This document shows, in pieces, positions 1-7,605 of a DNA stretch of 64,000 nt (the first letter of the stretch is position 1; the number at the start of each line of letters is the position of its first letter). Source of the DNA: Alistipes sp. (GTDB taxonomy: Bacteria > Bacteroidota > Bacteroidia > Bacteroidales > Rikenellaceae); NCBI GenBank assembly GCA_017621455.1, contig JAGATC010000003.1, positions 1 to 64,000 of the forward strand, in the 5' to 3' direction. The translations under genes were made by a program, and so were the position numbers. The notes beneath the pieces were generated by a model, which worked only from the letters and a program-made list of their open reading frames with translations, was not told where the DNA came from and did not search any database.

Positions 1-619
1 CATGGTTACCCTCATAGGCAACAGGATTGGCTACATGACCATAGATGTGCATCTCCACAACCATGGGCTTGTTCTCCTCCATAGCGTACTGTCCTTGGTA
101 ACCACCATCGGCACCCTCCGTGGCAACGATTACCGAGGGTAGATATAGGCGTAGCTTCGTGCCATAGCGCACCTCAAGCTCCTCGTCGCCAATCTTTAGC
201 TTGTTGAACGTGGCGAGGTAGGTGCCCTCCATCATCGTTGTAGACTCCTCGCCGCTAAAGCGGAACGAAGGGATATAGTGGGCATGCACGTTGTATGTAC
301 CGAGCTGCTTGGCGAGTTTCCAGTTGCGCGTCTCGAAGATATTGCCCGCAAGGTCGCGGCCAGTGAAGTCGTACCACACCCACACATCCTTGCCGGTGAT
401 GGGTAGTGAGTCCTGCACGCCGCGGTCCAATACCTCGACATAGTAGCCTCCCTCCTCCTGGTAGTTCTCTGCGAGGTCGGGTCTATGCTTATCAATCCAT
501 GCCTTTAGCGAGCGCTGCTCGATGTCGTTGAAAGAGATTGTTGGTTCCTCGATGCACGACACTGCCACAAGGGCAACTGTGAGCAATGTGGCAACCATGC
601 CTATAATCGTTCTATTCAT
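1..619 (-). CDS. Envelope lipoprotein, 3' end beyond the window (partial)
   Basis: The ATG lies at 619 and the frame stays open to base 1, so about 206 codons are visible and the C-terminus is outside the window. The protein starts with a lipoprotein signal peptide whose lipobox is AVSC, predicting a lipid-anchored envelope protein. After it come an acidic helix-like stretch and a beta-rich region rich in aromatic and charged residues. It follows an FKBP-type lipoprotein by 21 bases on the same strand, behind ruvA, so it is probably in that operon. The size and neighbourhood fit the small FKBP-like (DUF4827-type) lipoproteins of Bacteroidetes, but I do not see clear FKBP active-site residues; the family assignment is inference. 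Confidence 0.75.
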   Translation of the reverse strand, partial: MNRTIIGMVATLLTVALVAVSCIEEPTISFNDIEQRSLKAWIDKHRPDLAENYQEEGGYYVEVLDRGVQDSLPITGKDVWVWYDFTGRDLAGNIFETRNWKLAKQLGTYNVHAHYIPSFRFSGEESTTMMEGTYLATFNKLKIGDEELEVRYGTKLRLYLPSVIVATEGADGGYQGQYAMEENKPMVVEMHIYGHVANPVAYEGNH

Positions 620-640
620 ATCTATATTCGCTGTTGTCTG

Positions 641-1270
641 TTATTTCACGCTTATAATGTCGATGTACCACACCAACGATGACTTGGCGGGCACCATGCC
701 TATGTAGTGCTTGCCATAGGCTTTGTCGTAGGTGAGGTATATCTCCACGCTATCACCCTCGCGGCAGCCCTTAAGTGCTGTCTCTAAGCCTGGCATTATC
801 TGCTCTGTTCCCATCTTGATAACCATGGGGTCGGTGGTCCACTCGTACGAAGTGTTTAGCCCATCCTTAACCACGGCTTTTAATTCGGCGATGGAGTCGG
901 CATCATTTGTTGCAAACATATCATTTACCGTGGGCTTGCCGGACTTGAAGATATATGCCGTGTAGACAATCTCAATCTCGCTGTTGTGCATTACCTCGGG
1001 CTTATCCTCGCGACCCTCATCGTAATAGGTGGCGATATAACGAAAGATGTCGAGAGCCCAGTGTGTGTAGAAGTGTGGCTCATTCTCTGTCGACATTGCC
1101 ACCTCCTCTTCGGGTATTAGTTTGGGCTGGTGCGATGTGCTTAGTAGGTATTTGGTGATAGCATTTTGCTGCGATATAAGCACAGTGTCGTTCTCATTGC
1201 TACACGATGCAGTTGCCATGGCGATGATAGCCACAGCGACAAAGAGTGATATCTGACGAAATAGTTTCAT
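641..1270 (-). CDS. FKBP-type peptidyl-prolyl isomerase lipoprotein
   Basis: 209 residues from the ATG at 1270; an in-frame ATG at 1288 is possible but the signal peptide begins properly at 1270. The lipobox is ATASC, so the protein is probably a lipid-anchored prolyl isomerase acting on folding envelope proteins. The C-terminal half reads as an FKBP domain: a MPGLETAL segment, the GDSVEIYLTYDKAYG segment, and a closing strand LVWYIDIISV. The N-terminal 100 residues carry no recognised domain. It sits between ruvA (78-base gap) and the left-edge lipoprotein (21-base gap), all on the minus strand. Catalytic activity is inferred from family; some FKBP pocket aromatics are replaced. Confidence 0.82.
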   Translation of the reverse strand: MKLFRQISLFVAVAIIAMATASCSNENDTVLISQQNAITKYLLSTSHQPKLIPEEEVAMSTENEPHFYTHWALDIFRYIATYYDEGREDKPEVMHNSEIEIVYTAYIFKSGKPTVNDMFATNDADSIAELKAVVKDGLNTSYEWTTDPMVIKMGTEQIMPGLETALKGCREGDSVEIYLTYDKAYGKHYIGMVPAKSSLVWYIDIISVK

Positions 1271-1348
1271 ATGCATATAATCGCGCAAATTTAATAAATA
1301 TTTTGTTATACCCCTCTTTTTTCTTAAGAAAAAGAGTCTCCGTGGCGA

Positions 1349-1939
1349 TTATAGGTGTTTTAGTGCAGTGCGGATAGCCTCCTCCACAGCTATTGCGGGG
1401 TCGTCCTTGAATATCGTTTTGAGCACCTTCTCGGATGCTGCCTTTTGGAAACCGAGCATCTGTAGGGCGGCAAAAGCCTCGTCGTACACGGCGCTATTTG
1501 CGGCGGTAGTCTGTGGCGTAATCATCTCATCCACACCCAACTCAAGCATCTTGCCCGAGAGCTCTACGATAATCTTTTGAGCAGTCTTCAAACCAAGTCC
1601 CTTTACGTTCTTGAGTAGTACGGCATTCTCCGTGGCTATGATGTTCTGCAACTCTCGCGCCGAATAGGTCGAAAGTATCATGCGGGCAGTGTTGCCTCCC
1701 ACGCCTGAGACGCTGATAAGCATACGGAAGAGTTCGCGCTCAATCTTTGTGGAGAAGCCAAAGAGTGCCTGCTGGTCCTCGCGCACGATGAAGTGAACGA
1801 AGAGCTTTGCATCGTTGCTATGCTCAATGTCGGAGAAGGTTTTTAAGGAGATATGGATAAAGTATCCCACGCCTGCCGCCTCTACCACAGCATAGGTTGG
1901 CGTAACCTCGGCAATTTTACCTGATATATATTCGTACAT
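1349..1939 (-). CDS. ruvA: Holliday junction DNA helicase subunit RuvA
   Basis: 196 residues, the normal length for RuvA. RuvA tetramers bind four-way DNA junctions and load the RuvB motor for branch migration in recombinational repair. The N-terminal OB-fold begins MYEYISGKIAEVTPTYAVVE. The central helix-hairpin-helix region contains ISVSGVGGNTARMIL and VKGLGLKTAQKIIVEL, the two DNA-binding hairpins. The C-terminal three-helix domain (DEAFAALQMLGF) is the part that contacts RuvB. It heads a minus-strand group with two lipoproteins and is divergent from the OmpH-like gene at 2058. No ruvB is visible nearby. Confidence 0.97.
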   Translation of the reverse strand: MYEYISGKIAEVTPTYAVVEAAGVGYFIHISLKTFSDIEHSNDAKLFVHFIVREDQQALFGFSTKIERELFRMLISVSGVGGNTARMILSTYSARELQNIIATENAVLLKNVKGLGLKTAQKIIVELSGKMLELGVDEMITPQTTAANSAVYDEAFAALQMLGFQKAASEKVLKTIFKDDPAIAVEEAIRTALKHL

Positions 1940-2007
1940 AGCTCGTAACTGAAGTTAACTTATTCTAAAATAATGTAAAATTTTTACAAAAGTAAATAAA
2001 TTTTTCT

Positions 2008-2015
2008 TACCTTTG
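2008..2015 (+). promoter_or_regulatory. Promoter -7 box (TACCTTTG) of the OmpH-like lipoprotein gene
   Basis: TACCTTTG matches the Bacteroidetes primary sigma factor -7 consensus TAnnTTTG and lies 43 bases before the ATG at 2058. The upstream -33 element is weak in this AT-rich stretch. Confidence 0.6.
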
Positions 2016-2057
2016 TGTTTTGAATTTGAAAATTAACTAAACAACAGTATAAAAATT

Positions 2058-2744
2058 ATGAAAAAGAGTCTTTTATTTGCCCTTGCAGCAGTAGCCATGC
2101 TTAGCGCATGTAACAATGCTGAGGAGGGTGACAAGAACACTGGCAATGCTACGGCAAGCGATCTTACTGAGGTTCGCACCGTGGAGTGTGTGGCAAGTGG
2201 CGATGTAGTATACGTACACCTCGACTCTGTCCTTAACATGAGTAAGCTCTATGCAAAGGAGGGTGAGGCACTTAATGCCAAGGTGCAGGACTTCCAGCAG
2301 CGTTTGGCTTCGGCACAGCAGTCGTGGGCACAGCGTGAGCAGAACCTTGCAGCCGAGTATAACAAGCTTCAGAATGACGCTGTTAAGCTTCAGCAGGACT
2401 ACGAGAAGGGTCTTATCACCACTCTCAATGCTCAGCAGAAGAGCGAGGAGCTTGCAACAAAGGAGCAGTCGATACAGTCTCGTATGAACTCGTTGCAGTC
2501 TACCGTACAGTCTGAGTCGCAGACATTGGCAGCTGAGGAGCAGGCATTGGCTGAGGAGCAGATGGTTGTCATGAATCGCTTCAATACCCTGCTTCGTCAG
2601 GCTATTGGCGAGATTAATGCCGATAAGCGCTATAAGATGATTATCGACGGTATGACCGTTATCGATTCGGATCCTACGCTCAACATCTCAAGCCTTGTGC
2701 TTCAGAAGGTTGATGAGCTCTACGAGGGCGGCGCTTTGGAGTAG
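2058..2744 (+). CDS. OmpH/Skp-like coiled-coil lipoprotein
   Basis: 228 residues. A lipoprotein signal peptide ends in the lipobox LSAC, so the protein should be lipidated and face the periplasm. After a short linker, residues about 45-175 are a long heptad-rich coiled coil full of Gln, Glu and Lys, and the end (RYKMIIDGMTVIDSDPTLNISS) resembles the C-terminal strand of OmpH/Skp chaperones, which hold unfolded outer membrane proteins. Classical Skp is not lipidated; Bacteroidetes encode several OmpH paralogues, some anchored. It has its own promoter at 2008 and terminator at 2771, so it is probably monocistronic. Chaperone role is inferred from the fold pattern. Confidence 0.8.
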   Translation: MKKSLLFALAAVAMLSACNNAEEGDKNTGNATASDLTEVRTVECVASGDVVYVHLDSVLNMSKLYAKEGEALNAKVQDFQQRLASAQQSWAQREQNLAAEYNKLQNDAVKLQQDYEKGLITTLNAQQKSEELATKEQSIQSRMNSLQSTVQSESQTLAAEEQALAEEQMVVMNRFNTLLRQAIGEINADKRYKMIIDGMTVIDSDPTLNISSLVLQKVDELYEGGALE

Positions 2745-2770
2745 TATTAACCACATATCAGCAAAAAAAG

Positions 2771-2803
2771 GAGAATCGCAGTGTGCGGTTCTCTATTTTT
2801 TTA
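2771..2803 (+). terminator. Rho-independent terminator after the OmpH-like gene
   Basis: A 10-bp stem (2771-2780 with 2784-2793, one G-U pair, loop GTG) is followed by a run of T residues from 2796. It lies 26 bases after the stop codon and directly before the mutS promoter box. Confidence 0.85.
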
Positions 2804-2804
2804 C

Positions 2805-2812
2805 TACCTTTG
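2805..2812 (+). promoter_or_regulatory. Promoter -7 box (TACCTTTG) of mutS
   Basis: Consensus TAnnTTTG box 28 bases before the ATG at 2840. A weak TGTG lies 19 bases upstream. Its position argues that the earlier in-frame ATG at 2783 is not the translation start. Confidence 0.65.
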
Positions 2813-2839
2813 CAAGGATATATTTACAGTCCACAACAC

Positions 2840-5539
2840 ATGGCCAGAACAAAGAAAACGAACGACGGCAAGGAGCCTAAGATGACTAAGGATAAGAAGT
2901 ATGTCGAGACTCCGTTGATGAAACAATACTACCAAATCAAGGCTATCCACCCCGATGCCATCCTGCTATTTCGCGTAGGTGATTTCTACGAGACCTTTGG
3001 CGAGGATGCTATTAAGGCGAGTGGTATCCTTGGCATCACGCTTACGCGACGTGCCAATGGCGCTGCGTCGTATGTCGAGTTGGCGGGTTTTCCCTACCAC
3101 GCCTTAGATAACTACATGCCTAAGCTTGTGCGTGCGGGTGAGCGTGTGGCTATCTGTGAGCAGCTTGAGGACCCAAAGATGGTTAAAGGCCTTGTCAAGC
3201 GTGGGGTAGTGGAGATGGTGACGCCAGGTATAGTTATGGGCGAGAACCTTGTTGCAGGCAAGGAAAACACCTTCCTCGCATCGGTCTACTTCGCTAAGAC
3301 GGTGACAGGCATCGCCTTCTTGGACCTCTCTACGGGCGAGTTCTACGTAGCCGAGGGTGACGACAAATACATCGATAAGCTTATTTCCAACCTTCAGCCC
3401 CGAGAGATTGTCTTTCAGCGTGGCATGGAGGAGCGCTTCAACGACGCCTTTGGCTCGAAGCACTACACCTATCGCCTCGACGAGTGGGTATTCTCCGAGT
3501 CGGTAAATCGTGATAAGCTGACGAAACAGCTTGGTGTGCAGTCGCTTAAGGGCTTTGGTGTGGATAATATGAGTGCCGGTATCTCGGCTGCGGGCTCCAT
3601 CCTCTACTACTTGGAGTTCACCGAGCATAAGCAGACGGCACACATCTCATCAATATCGCGTATCGAGCGTGGCGACGCAGTCTGGATCGACCGCTTTACC
3701 ATACGCAACCTCGAGCTCTTTAGCTCGAATAGCTCTGTCGCACGCTGTAGCTTTATCGATACCATTGACCGCACGCTTACGCCCATGGGTGGACGTCAGT
3801 TGAAGCGTTGGGTGGCAATGCCGCTAATGGATATTAAAAAGATTGCGGCACGTCAGGATGTCGTCGAGAAGTATGTCTCGGATAGCGACTTTGCGCAGTC
3901 GATGCGTGACCAGCTCTCGCTCGTAGCAGACCTTGAGCGCATAGCCTCGCGTATCGCCACAGAGCGTATTACACCCCGCGAGCTAATTCAACTAAAGCAC
4001 TCGCTACGCGCCTTGGAGATGATTAAGGCGCTGATGGAGTCGACCGATTGCGATGCTCTTATTCAGCTTGCCGAGCGTGTCGACCCACTTATGGATGTGG
4101 TTAAGCGCCTTGAGTCCGACATATATCCCGACCCCGAGACTAATCAGATACATAAGGGCGGCATCATAGCTTCTGGCGTATCTCCCGAACTCGACGAGCT
4201 GCGTAGCATTGCACTGCATGGCAAGGACTATCTGCGCTCGCTTCAGGAGCGTGAGAGCGAGGCCACAGGCATACCTTCGCTCAAGGTCGCCTACAACAAC
4301 GTCTTTGGCTACTACATCGAGGTGCGTAATACGCATAGGGATAAGGTGCCCGAGTCGTGGATACGTAAGCAGACGCTTACCGACGCTGAGCGCTACATCA
4401 CCGAGGAGCTTAAGGAGTATGAACAGAAGATTCTTGGTGCCGAGGAGCGCATCCTCCAAATCGAGGCACGCATATATGCCGAGCTTATCGCCTTTGTCGC
4501 ACAATATATCGTGGCACTGCAGCGTAATGCCCAGGCTGTTGCTTATGTCGACTGCCTACAGTCGTTCGCACGCATAGCCACCGAGCGCCGCTACGTACGC
4601 CCCGTTGTCGATGACTCCGATGTTATCGACATCAAGGATGGCCGTCACCCCGTTATCGAGACCCTTATGCCCATTGGTGAGGAGTATATCCCCAATAGCG
4701 TGAAGCTCGACACCACCGACCAGCAGATTATCGTCATAACGGGTCCTAACATGTCGGGTAAGTCGGCGCTGCTACGCCAAACAGCACTCATAGTACTTAT
4801 GGCGCAGATGGGCTCGTTTGTCCCCGCCAAGGCGGCACATATAGGCATCGTCGACAAGATATTCACCCGCGTAGGAGCCTCGGATAACCTCTCGGAGGGT
4901 GAGTCTACCTTTATGGTCGAGATGCTCGAGTCGGCAAGCATCCTCAATAATATCTCGCCACGCAGCCTTGTGCTTCTCGATGAGATTGGCCGAGGTACAA
5001 GCACCTACGACGGTATATCTATTGCATGGGCTATGGTCGAGTACCTGCACAATAATGGCTTAGGCGCTGCCAAGACACTCTTTGCTACGCACTACCACGA
5101 GCTTAACGAGATAGAGAATATGTTGCCACGAGTTAAGAACTTCCACGTGACAGTAAAGGAGATAGACAATAACATTGTCTTTCTGCGTAAGCTCGTTCGC
5201 GGAGGTACGGAGCACTCATTCGGTATCCACGTGGCACGCATGGCGGGCATGCCTCGCTCTATTGTTTCACGTGCCGAAGCCATACTATCTAATCTCGAAA
5301 AGGTCTACGGCTCGGGTGAGATTGTGCCAAGTACCACCCTCAAGGAGCGCACCAAGCGTCGCTCGGTGGCTGCCTCAGCCATAGAGACTAAGGATAATAT
5401 CCAACTCTCTATGTTCCAGCTCGACGACCCTGTGCTTATATCTATCCGCGACCAGATTAAGGGGCTTGATATTAACTCCCTCACACCTCTCGAGGCGTTG
5501 AATAAGCTTAATGAGATAAAGCGCCTCACCGGCCTTTAA
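2840..5539 (+). CDS. mutS: DNA mismatch repair protein MutS
   Basis: 899 residues from the ATG at 2840, chosen because the promoter box at 2805 lies downstream of the earlier ATG at 2783; an ATG at 2882 is a further possibility. MutS recognises mismatches and small loops and starts methyl-independent mismatch repair. The mismatch-binding domain carries the Phe-X-Glu motif in FRVGDFYETFGEDA, where the Phe stacks on the mismatch. The ATPase has Walker A GPNMSGKS, Walker B LVLLDEIGRGTSTYDG and the signature FATHYHEL. The C-terminal dimerisation region ends LNKLNEIKRL. It is convergent with dnaA; the space between holds a long palindrome. Confidence 0.98.
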   Translation: MARTKKTNDGKEPKMTKDKKYVETPLMKQYYQIKAIHPDAILLFRVGDFYETFGEDAIKASGILGITLTRRANGAASYVELAGFPYHALDNYMPKLVRAGERVAICEQLEDPKMVKGLVKRGVVEMVTPGIVMGENLVAGKENTFLASVYFAKTVTGIAFLDLSTGEFYVAEGDDKYIDKLISNLQPREIVFQRGMEERFNDAFGSKHYTYRLDEWVFSESVNRDKLTKQLGVQSLKGFGVDNMSAGISAAGSILYYLEFTEHKQTAHISSISRIERGDAVWIDRFTIRNLELFSSNSSVARCSFIDTIDRTLTPMGGRQLKRWVAMPLMDIKKIAARQDVVEKYVSDSDFAQSMRDQLSLVADLERIASRIATERITPRELIQLKHSLRALEMIKALMESTDCDALIQLAERVDPLMDVVKRLESDIYPDPETNQIHKGGIIASGVSPELDELRSIALHGKDYLRSLQERESEATGIPSLKVAYNNVFGYYIEVRNTHRDKVPESWIRKQTLTDAERYITEELKEYEQKILGAEERILQIEARIYAELIAFVAQYIVALQRNAQAVAYVDCLQSFARIATERRYVRPVVDDSDVIDIKDGRHPVIETLMPIGEEYIPNSVKLDTTDQQIIVITGPNMSGKSALLRQTALIVLMAQMGSFVPAKAAHIGIVDKIFTRVGASDNLSEGESTFMVEMLESASILNNISPRSLVLLDEIGRGTSTYDGISIAWAMVEYLHNNGLGAAKTLFATHYHELNEIENMLPRVKNFHVTVKEIDNNIVFLRKLVRGGTEHSFGIHVARMAGMPRSIVSRAEAILSNLEKVYGSGEIVPSTTLKERTKRRSVAASAIETKDNIQLSMFQLDDPVLISIRDQIKGLDINSLTPLEALNKLNEIKRLTGL

Positions 5540-5833
5540 TTTCTTGTGATAAGGGGCATCCTTCGACGCCTCAATCCAAAGAGCGAATGGGAAATACGCC
5601 AAGTATGTCCCATCCGCTCTTTCTCTTTATCGGCGCCAAATTATACCCCTTCTGACAAGAAATTAAGGTTGTGGGATGCCTGACGGTCGAGTCTCCATAT
5701 CCCGTGAAATTTCTTGTCAGAAGTCGTGAGATGTGGTGCGAAATGAAAGAGCCTCGGATGGGACATACTTGGCGTATTTCCCATTCGGGGCTCTAAGTTT
5801 CGTGCCGCAGATTACGGCTTATCACAAGAAATT
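5538..5833. repeat. 296-bp near-palindrome (giant inverted repeat) between mutS and dnaA
   Basis: Three perfect inverted pairs share one centre near 5685.5: 16 bp (5538-5553 with 5818-5833), 32 bp (5585-5616 with 5755-5786) and 16 bp (5649-5664 with 5708-5723). The stretches between them pair imperfectly. The element overlaps the mutS stop codon at one edge and the dnaA stop codon at the other. The motif AATTTCTTGT occurs at both ends and again in both inner arms. It has no open reading frame of note. It could act as a bidirectional transcription block, or be a non-autonomous mobile element (MITE or REP-like); only one copy is visible here. Confidence 0.85.
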
Positions 5834-7248
5834 TAGTTTTTGTTGAGCACAATCCGCTCAATCTCCTCAATCTGCGCCTTAAACTGCTTGTCGGTATCCA
5901 TCATGTCGGCAACAGCCTTGCAGCTATGCAATACCGTGGCGTGGTTACGGCCACCTATTGACGAGCCAATCACCGTAAGCGGTGCCTTGGTGTGCTGCTT
6001 TGCTAAGAACATTGCCACCTGGCGTGCCTGTGCCACATCGCGCGTACGCTTCGTAGAGTTGAAGGTGTCGATGTCGATATCGTAGTACTCGCAGACAACC
6101 TTAACGATGTGGTCAATGGTAATCTCGCGCTGTGTGAGCTTAACGTAGACCTTCAATATATCCTTTGCCAGCGAGATGGTAATCTTGCGACCGAGGAACG
6201 AGGCGTTGGCGATGAGTGACGACAGGGCACCCTCAATCTCGCGCACATTTGCCGAGATATTTTCAGCGAGGTAGGCAACGACATCCTCGGGGATGTTGGC
6301 ACCCAAGCGCTGAGCCTTGGCGCGGATAATCTTAACCTTAGTATCGTAGTCGGGAACACTCAGGTATGCTGATAGACCCCACTTAAATCGAGTGAGCAGG
6401 CGCTGCTCGATGTCCTTGAGCTCCACGGGGGGCTTATCCGACGTGAGGATTAGCTGCTTGCCCGCAAGCTGAAGGTGGTTGAATATGTTGAAAAATACGT
6501 TCTGTGTACCTGTCTTTCCGGTAAGCTCCTGGATGTCGTCGATGATGAGTACGTCGACCATCTGGTAGAAGTGTATAAAGTCGGTAATCTCACCATTCTT
6601 GTACGCCGTCTGGAACTGCGCCTGGAACTTATTCATCGAGACGTATAGTACCTGTAGCTCGGGGTGACGCTGGCGCACCTCGTGACCTATCGCCTGAACG
6701 ATGTGTGTCTTGCCAAGACCCGAGTCACCATAGATGTACAATGGGTTGAACGCCGTGCTACCTGGCGAAACAGCCACAGCCATACCCGCCGAGCGTGCCA
6801 AGCGGTTGCACTCGCCCTCGATATGGTTGTCGAAAGTGTAGTTAATGTTGAGCTGTGGGTCAAAAACTATGCGTCTTAGGCCTGGAAGTGCAAAAGGATT
6901 TTTTATCTTTGCAGTGTCAATGGGGCGTGCGAACTCTGGTACGGCCGTAGCTGTTGTCTCTACCTGCTGAGGACGAACCTCGCGAGGTACGGCATAATGC
7001 AGCTGAGTATCAGAGCCATATAGCTCCATGATAATGGGCTTAAGGCGTGATAGATAGAGCTTTTCGATATTTACAACAAAACTCTCGTTGGGCACACGTA
7101 GGCGGAGGTTAGACCCGTCGAAACCGATGGGTCGAATGGGCTTGAACCACTTGACAAACTCCTCCTCCGTGATTGAAAGTTGAAGTCTGTCGAGGCAGTC
7201 TTGCCACACTTCTGTATATCTCTCCGTCTGCATCATTGCTAACGTCAC
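5833..7248 (-). CDS. dnaA: Chromosomal replication initiator protein DnaA
   Basis: 471 residues from the ATG at 7248; the ATGs at 7236 and 7233 (MMQTERYTEVWQ) would fit the family N-terminus better. DnaA binds DnaA boxes and opens the origin. Domain I is residues 1-90. The AAA+ domain has Walker A GDSGLGKTH, Walker B VLIIDDIQEL and sensor II region NVREIEGAL. Domain IV ends with the helix-turn-helix signature GGRNHATVLHSC. The stop codon lies inside the outer arm of the 5538-5833 palindrome. A consensus DnaA box at 7413 lies upstream, fitting autoregulation. Confidence 0.97.
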   Translation of the reverse strand: MTLAMMQTERYTEVWQDCLDRLQLSITEEEFVKWFKPIRPIGFDGSNLRLRVPNESFVVNIEKLYLSRLKPIIMELYGSDTQLHYAVPREVRPQQVETTATAVPEFARPIDTAKIKNPFALPGLRRIVFDPQLNINYTFDNHIEGECNRLARSAGMAVAVSPGSTAFNPLYIYGDSGLGKTHIVQAIGHEVRQRHPELQVLYVSMNKFQAQFQTAYKNGEITDFIHFYQMVDVLIIDDIQELTGKTGTQNVFFNIFNHLQLAGKQLILTSDKPPVELKDIEQRLLTRFKWGLSAYLSVPDYDTKVKIIRAKAQRLGANIPEDVVAYLAENISANVREIEGALSSLIANASFLGRKITISLAKDILKVYVKLTQREITIDHIVKVVCEYYDIDIDTFNSTKRTRDVAQARQVAMFLAKQHTKAPLTVIGSSIGGRNHATVLHSCKAVADMMDTDKQFKAQIEEIERIVLNKN

Positions 7249-7412
7249 TTGTGTTGTTGTGTTCTTAAAATACTCTTTTTACATGGGGCGATAAAAGCCT
7301 CGAAACAGTTCAAATGCTCTGCTTCAATTAGTTATGCTTTTTATCTCTTTTTTTTGCTAAAACCACCCTCGATTTGCCGAGAGCAATAAGGGCGTTTTTG
7401 ACATTGCAAAGA

Positions 7413-7421
7413 TGTGGATAA
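7413..7421 (-). promoter_or_regulatory. DnaA box (TTATCCACA on the minus strand)
   Basis: A perfect 9-base DnaA box lies 164 bases upstream of the dnaA start in the 357-base AT-rich gap 7249-7605, which holds no gene. I see only this one perfect box, so it supports dnaA autoregulation more than a full origin. A minus-strand promoter-like CATCTTTG overlaps the neighbouring bases. Confidence 0.6.
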
Positions 7422-7542
7422 TTTTATTAAAATAAACCTAAAAAAGAGTTGCAAAATTCGATTTTTTTAGTATGGGATTCGGGGCCTAATTTTTGCTGTG
7501 AAATTTAATGTGCTGATATAGTAGTATTTCAATAATTTTTAG

Positions 7543-7550
7543 TATATTTG
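7543..7550 (+). promoter_or_regulatory. Promoter -7 box (TATATTTG) of the phosphohexomutase gene
   Basis: Consensus TAnnTTTG, 56 bases before the ATG at 7606, within very AT-rich DNA. No clear -33 element is seen. Confidence 0.55.
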
Positions 7551-7605
7551 CATATTAGATTTTTTATTAGTCAATCAATAATCTATAAATATAATCAATA
7601 GTACT

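Noticed and set aside
3104..4504. Two long minus-strand open frames (179 and 166 codons)
   Set aside because: Both are antisense shadows of mutS.
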